Positions 7,438-10,046 of a DNA stretch of 10,046 bases are shown one piece after another. The DNA lies in NCBI GenBank assembly GCA_028290305.1, contig JAQGKC010000217.1, forward strand, positions 1-10,046, given 5' to 3'. How positions within the stretch are numbered: position 1 is the stretch's first letter; the number at the start of each line of letters is the position of its first letter. This DNA comes from Bradyrhizobium sp. (GTDB lineage: Bacteria; Pseudomonadota; Alphaproteobacteria; Rhizobiales; Xanthobacteraceae). Below the pieces are notes generated by a model that worked only from the letters and a program-made list of their open reading frames with translations, did not search any database and was not told the origin of the DNA. The position numbers and the translations under genes were made by a program.

Positions 7438-7538
7438 TTGATCTTTCCTACATGTCTGAAGAAATCATGGTCGCAGACGCCATTGCCGACAACTGAGATG
7501 ATCTATGCGACCGGGATAGAAAAAATCTTGGGGAACGA
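7438..7538. promoter_or_regulatory. Divergent promoter region between SDR run and lysR
   Basis: These 101 bases separate two divergent starts, the usual place for a LysR-family operator. A 12-base imperfect dyad is visible: ATCATGGTCGCA (7464-7475) against TGCGACCGGGAT (7506-7517), ten of twelve positions matching as inverted repeats. The arm centres are 42 bases apart, about four helical turns. No convincing -35/-10 pair could be picked for either direction. Confidence 0.5.
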
Positions 7539-8486
7539 ATGAGAGCGCCGAATCACCTGAATGGACTGCGGGCGTTCGAGGCGGCAGCGCGCCACTTGAG
7601 CTATGTCGCGGCCGCTGACGAACTGAACGTTACCCCGGCGGCAGTGGGCCATTTGGTCCGAGGACTCGAAGAGACACTCGGTGTCGAATTGTTTCACCGC
7701 TCCCAAGCCGGGCCATCCAGACTGCTTCTCACCGAAGTGGCGCAGGCCGCCCTGCCGGATCTGGAGATAGGCTTCGATCGACTGTCGACGGCAGTCGAGC
7801 GGATGAGAGCCGGGTGCTCACGCGTCGCGATGGCCGTGACGGTTCCTCCAGCTTTTGCCGACAAGTGGTTGCTCCCTCGCGTAGAGCGGTTCCGGGTCCG
7901 CGCTCCGGATTATGATCTCCGCATAGATACCAGCGGGCGACTGGTCGACTTCACGGCGGAGCGGATCGATGTCGGCATACGCTATGGTGGAGGGCGCTGG
8001 CCTGGTTTGGAGGCGACGTTTCTCCTCCGTGATGCATTCTTCCCGGTTTGCAGTCCGGCCTTGCTGATGGGAGAACACCCGATCAAGAGCGCGAGCGACC
8101 TGAAACATCACGCCTTGATCCACGACATGTCGATGTCTTTCGAAAGCAGTTTCCCGACATGGCGTGTATGGCTCCGAAACGCCGGATTTGCCGACTTCGA
8201 TTGCGACCGAGGTCTGCAGATCAACGATTCGGCTGCCGCGTTTCAGGCCGCTATCGCGGGCAATGGTGTGGCGCTTGGTAGAACAACGCTGGTCGCAAGG
8301 GATCTGACGGAGGGGCGACTCGTTCGACCATTTGGAGATGCGTTACCTTGCGAGTTGTCTTACTACATCGTCCATAAGGAGGAGAACCGTGCCAAGCCCG
8401 CGATCGCCGCATTCAAGGAGTGGTTGCTTGCCGAAGCGGACCTCGACCGGCCATCGGGCGTCGGCGGCGGGATGCTTCACCGTTGA
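7539..8486 (+). CDS. LysR-family transcriptional regulator, GcvA-like
   Basis: A 315-residue LysR-type regulator: a DNA-binding winged helix at the N-terminus and an inducer-binding periplasmic-binding-protein-like domain from about residue 93. The opening LNGLRAFEAAARHLSYVAAADELNVTP is typical of the GcvA subgroup. In the recognition helix the usual AVSHQIRxLE reads AVGHLVRGLE (36-44), with Gly in place of the common Ser. The ATG at 7539 is preceded by GGGGAAC. It is divergent from the SDR-GMC-ligase run, the classic layout for a LysR protein controlling neighbours in response to a pathway metabolite. No autoregulation evidence exists beyond the shared region. The C-terminal tail (GVGGGMLHR) is slightly longer than the domain needs. 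Confidence 0.92.
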   Translation: MRAPNHLNGLRAFEAAARHLSYVAAADELNVTPAAVGHLVRGLEETLGVELFHRSQAGPSRLLLTEVAQAALPDLEIGFDRLSTAVERMRAGCSRVAMAVTVPPAFADKWLLPRVERFRVRAPDYDLRIDTSGRLVDFTAERIDVGIRYGGGRWPGLEATFLLRDAFFPVCSPALLMGEHPIKSASDLKHHALIHDMSMSFESSFPTWRVWLRNAGFADFDCDRGLQINDSAAAFQAAIAGNGVALGRTTLVARDLTEGRLVRPFGDALPCELSYYIVHKEENRAKPAIAAFKEWLLAEADLDRPSGVGGGMLHR

Positions 8487-8625
8487 TGTGTGCCATTCGA
8501 TCTGCCGGTATCTGCAGGACGGTCAAGCAAGCACCCTCGCAACGGGAGTGCCAAGGGCGGGGCCTCAACTCGCCTGAGATGCCCGACGATCGCACCCGCT
8601 CCAGTTCTCGCGCACCGAAGACGTT

Positions 8626-8653
8626 GCGGCGTGTGCACGATGTGTGCACCGGG
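8626..8653 (+). repeat. Right att-like repeat, left half (interrupted by IS)
   Basis: GCGG, GTGTGCAC-GAT-GTGTGCAC and CCGGG match 3203-3230 with one difference. The sequence then breaks at the IS terminus and resumes at 9924, so this copy was a continuous repeat before insertion. Confidence 0.85.
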
Positions 8654-8692
8654 TGACCTGCCACCGAACTTTCATCCAGCGGCAATTAGAGT
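8654..8692 (+). repeat. IS left terminal inverted repeat
   Basis: TGACCTGCC then an imperfect match to the right terminus, sharing TCCAGNGG and TTAGAGTC. The OrfB stop codon (8672-8674) lies inside it. Confidence 0.85.
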
Positions 8693-9595
8693 CTCGGTGG
8701 TTTGTACGCCTTGCGGCGCGGGTGGAGCAACGGGCGATCGGCGGAGCTGGTCGGTGTTGCGCAGCCGATCGCCCGTTGCGGTGAATGTGGCGGCGTAGTC
8801 CGCAGGCGTAAGGTATTTCAGCGACGAATGTGGGCGTTCGCCATTGTAGTCCGCAACCCACGCCGCGACCCTGGTTCGTGCGTCGTCGAGACTGAAAAAC
8901 AGCGTCTCATTCAAGAACTCGTCGCGCATGCGGCCGTTGAAGCTTTCGACGAAGGCGTTCTGGATCGGCTTGCCAGGTGCAATGAAGTGCCAGTCGATAC
9001 CGGCTTCCTTGCACCACGCCAGCATGGCATTGCAGCTGAACTCCGTGCCGTTGTCGGAGACAATCGAGCCCGGCTTGCCACGGCTCGCGACGATTGCCGC
9101 CAGTTCCCGCGCCACGCGTCGTCCTGAGATTGACGTGTCCGGGATCGCGCCAAGGCATTCCTTGGTGACGTCGTCGACGATGTTGAGGATGCGAAAGCGC
9201 CGTCCATTGGCGAACTGGTCATGGACGAAGTCGAGCGACCAGCGCGCGTTACGCCTCGCCTCCACTAGGATCGGGGCGCGGGTGCCCACAGCCTTGCGAC
9301 GGGCCCTCCGCTTGCATACCGCAAGTCCTTCTTCCCGATAGAGCCGGTGGATGCGGTTGATCCCCGACGGCTCGCCCTCCCGCCGCAGCGGGATGAACAG
9401 CCGGCGATAGCCGAACCGCCGCCGCTCATTGGCAAGCTCGCGCAGCCGGCTGCGAAGCTCCGTGTCCGATGGCCGGCGGGAGCGGTACCGGATCGTCGTC
9501 CGGTCCGCGCTGACGATCGAACAGGCCCGCCGTTCCGACAGGCCCATCTTGTCCTGCAGGTGCGCCAGCGCGCGCTTGGCGGCGGGCCCTACCAT
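8672..9595 (-). CDS. IS3-family transposase OrfB (DDE integrase domain)
   Basis: The catalytic part of the transposase, 307 residues counted from the ATG at 9595. It has the N-terminal HTH-like region with [10 protein letters not shown] (57-66), then the rve-type core with Asp122 in WSLDF, Asp181 in SDNGTEF and Glu217 in [10 protein letters not shown]. The 35 residues between the second Asp and the Glu are the DD(35)E spacing of the IS3 family. It ends with the usual [14 protein letters not shown] motif and a short tail inside the left inverted repeat. Its frame stays open upstream to 9736 but that part overlaps orfA out of frame. Expression is expected as an OrfAB fusion by -1 frameshifting at the A7 run, which joins SKK of OrfA to this frame. 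Confidence 0.93.
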   Translation of the reverse strand: MVGPAAKRALAHLQDKMGLSERRACSIVSADRTTIRYRSRRPSDTELRSRLRELANERRRFGYRRLFIPLRREGEPSGINRIHRLYREEGLAVCKRRARRKAVGTRAPILVEARRNARWSLDFVHDQFANGRRFRILNIVDDVTKECLGAIPDTSISGRRVARELAAIVASRGKPGSIVSDNGTEFSCNAMLAWCKEAGIDWHFIAPGKPIQNAFVESFNGRMRDEFLNETLFFSLDDARTRVAAWVADYNGERPHSSLKYLTPADYAATFTATGDRLRNTDQLRRSPVAPPAPQGVQTTETLIAAG

Positions 9596-9855
9596 TTTTT
9601 TGACAGCAACTCGCGGAGCGCTGCGGCATCGAGCATCTGCTCGGCCAGAAGCTTCTTCAACTTCGCGTTCTCGTCCTCCAGCGCCTTCAGCCGCTTGGCC
9701 TCGGAGACGTCCATGCCGCCGTACTTGGCCTTCCAATTATACAGCGTCGCCTCGGATATCCCGTGCTTGCGGGCCAGATCTGCCGTCTTGGCCCCAGCCT
9801 CGTGCTCCTTCAGCACTGCGATGATCTGCTCTTCCGTAAACCTTGCTCGCTTCAT
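9589..9855 (-). CDS. IS3-family transposase OrfA (DNA-binding subunit)
   Basis: An 88-residue HTH_Tnp_1 protein that binds the IS ends and forms the N-terminal part of the OrfAB transposase. It opens [20 protein letters not shown], has a helix-turn-helix at about 20-45 ([16 protein letters not shown]) and a leucine-zipper-like coiled coil at about 55-85 ([18 protein letters not shown]). I chose ATG 9855 because GAAGGA lies a short way upstream and family members start here; the frame extends to 9951 but that would cross the inverted repeat. It ends LLSKKW at TAG 9589-9591, just past the slip site. Confidence 0.93.
   Translation of the reverse strand: MKRARFTEEQIIAVLKEHEAGAKTADLARKHGISEATLYNWKAKYGGMDVSEAKRLKALEDENAKLKKLLAEQMLDAAALRELLSKKW
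9595..9601 (-). promoter_or_regulatory. Programmed -1 frameshift site (A7) of the IS transposase
   Basis: Seven T on the plus strand read as AAAAAAA in the message, immediately before the orfA stop. Slipping back one base here joins orfA to orfB, as is typical of IS3-family elements. Confidence 0.8.
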
Positions 9856-9879
9856 CTGTCCGTCCTTCGTCAGGGGCCG

Positions 9880-9919
9880 GACTCTAACTCCACTGGAGGA
9901 AAAACTCAGGGGCAGGTCA
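9880..9919 (-). repeat. IS right terminal inverted repeat
   Basis: Read inward from 9919 it starts TGACCTGCCCCTGAG, continues through TCCAGTGG and ends TTAGAGTC, matching the left terminus with a few substitutions and compensating single-base gaps. Confidence 0.85.
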
Positions 9920-9958
9920 CGGGAGATCAAAGAAAATCCAGCGATAACCAACTTGAGC
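9920..9958 (+). repeat. Right att-like repeat, right half, with CGGG target duplication
   Basis: CGGG at 9920-9923 repeats 8650-8653. The following AGATCAA to CAACTTGAGC matches 3231-3264 with three substitutions and one extra base. Removing the IS and one CGGG restores a 63-base copy of the left repeat. Confidence 0.85.
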
Positions 9959-10004
9959 CCCGTGCTGAACCCATTCAGTGTCGCCGGTGCTCGTAATAGT
10001 GAAG

Positions 10005-10046
10005 ATGGAGCGAGCGGAAGGCGACTGGCTGAAGCACTGGGCGCAT
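10005..10046 (+). CDS. Possible start of a gene cut by the window edge
   Basis: ATG at 10005 opens a frame that stays open to the end: MERAEGDWLKHWAH. The DWLxHWA wording resembles the first residues of some AMP-dependent acyl-CoA ligases, but 14 residues cannot establish that. No clear ribosome binding site is seen. Confidence 0.25.
   Translation, partial: MERAEGDWLKHWAH

Larger units (their letters stand above)
8654..9919 (-). mobile_element. Complete IS3-family insertion sequence, IS407 group, 1266 bp
   Basis: Both ends are defined from sequence: the left end begins TGACCTGCC (8654-8662) and the right end is its complement GGCAGGTCA (9911-9919). Imperfect terminal inverted repeats extend about 40 bases, both reaching TTAGAGTC. 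Four-base CGGG direct repeats flank it (8650-8653 and 9920-9923), as expected for the IS407 group. It encodes OrfA and OrfB on the minus strand in overlapping frames joined by an A7 slip site. Both frames are intact, so it may still be active. It lies inside the right att-like repeat, so it arrived after that repeat existed. Confidence 0.93.

Noticed and set aside
8413..8685. Minus-strand 90-codon frame over the end of lysR and the IS edge
   Set aside because: It overlaps the intact lysR 3' end, spans the IS boundary and has no coding character.
8702..9824. Several plus-strand frames inside the IS
   Set aside because: They lie opposite OrfA and OrfB, which have full motif support; the plus-strand frames are antisense shadows.

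Overview
The window looks like an accessory region of a GC-rich alphaproteobacterium, with Hyphomicrobiales or Sphingomonadales as best guesses. The pointers are strong GC preference at third codon positions, an IS3-family IS407-group insertion sequence, a GcvA-like LysR regulator, and acyl-CoA ligase and GMC oxidase genes of a kind common in that class. No rRNA, tRNA or housekeeping gene was found, so the taxonomic guess is soft.

Left part (1-1900) is a gene graveyard. It holds a decayed minus-strand remnant with degenerate 22-codon repeats (56-410), a plus-strand coding-like fragment of unknown family (394-897), and a pseudogene with the look of a PD-(D/E)xK nuclease-fold protein (839-1257), frameshifted near 949 and cut short. 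About 640 bases without a confident gene follow. Next is a minus-strand tyrosine recombinase (1895-2988) that keeps all its catalytic residues but is split by a one-base frameshift near 2399. Its upstream region carries several copies of the octamer GTGTGCAC.

Middle part (3341-8486) is an apparently intact catabolic-type module. Three minus-strand genes lie head to tail: a short-chain dehydrogenase whose catalytic Tyr is replaced by Leu, a GMC-family FAD-dependent alcohol dehydrogenase/oxidase, and an ANL-superfamily acyl-CoA ligase. A GcvA-like LysR regulator is transcribed divergently from them. The likely logic is oxidation of an alcohol-bearing substrate followed by CoA activation of the resulting acid, switched by the LysR protein from the shared 101-base promoter region. 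The substrate cannot be read from the sequence.

The module is bracketed by two copies of a direct repeat of about 62 bp (3203-3264, and 8626-8653 joined to 9924-9958). Each copy carries the GTGTGCAC-N3-GTGTGCAC core also seen at the integrase promoter. The right copy is split by a complete 1266-bp IS3-family element (8654-9919) with imperfect inverted repeats of about 40 bp, a CGGG target duplication and an A7 frameshift site. The best reading is an integrase-associated island or cassette whose boundaries resemble attachment sites, one of them later hit by the IS. The last 42 bases may begin another gene.
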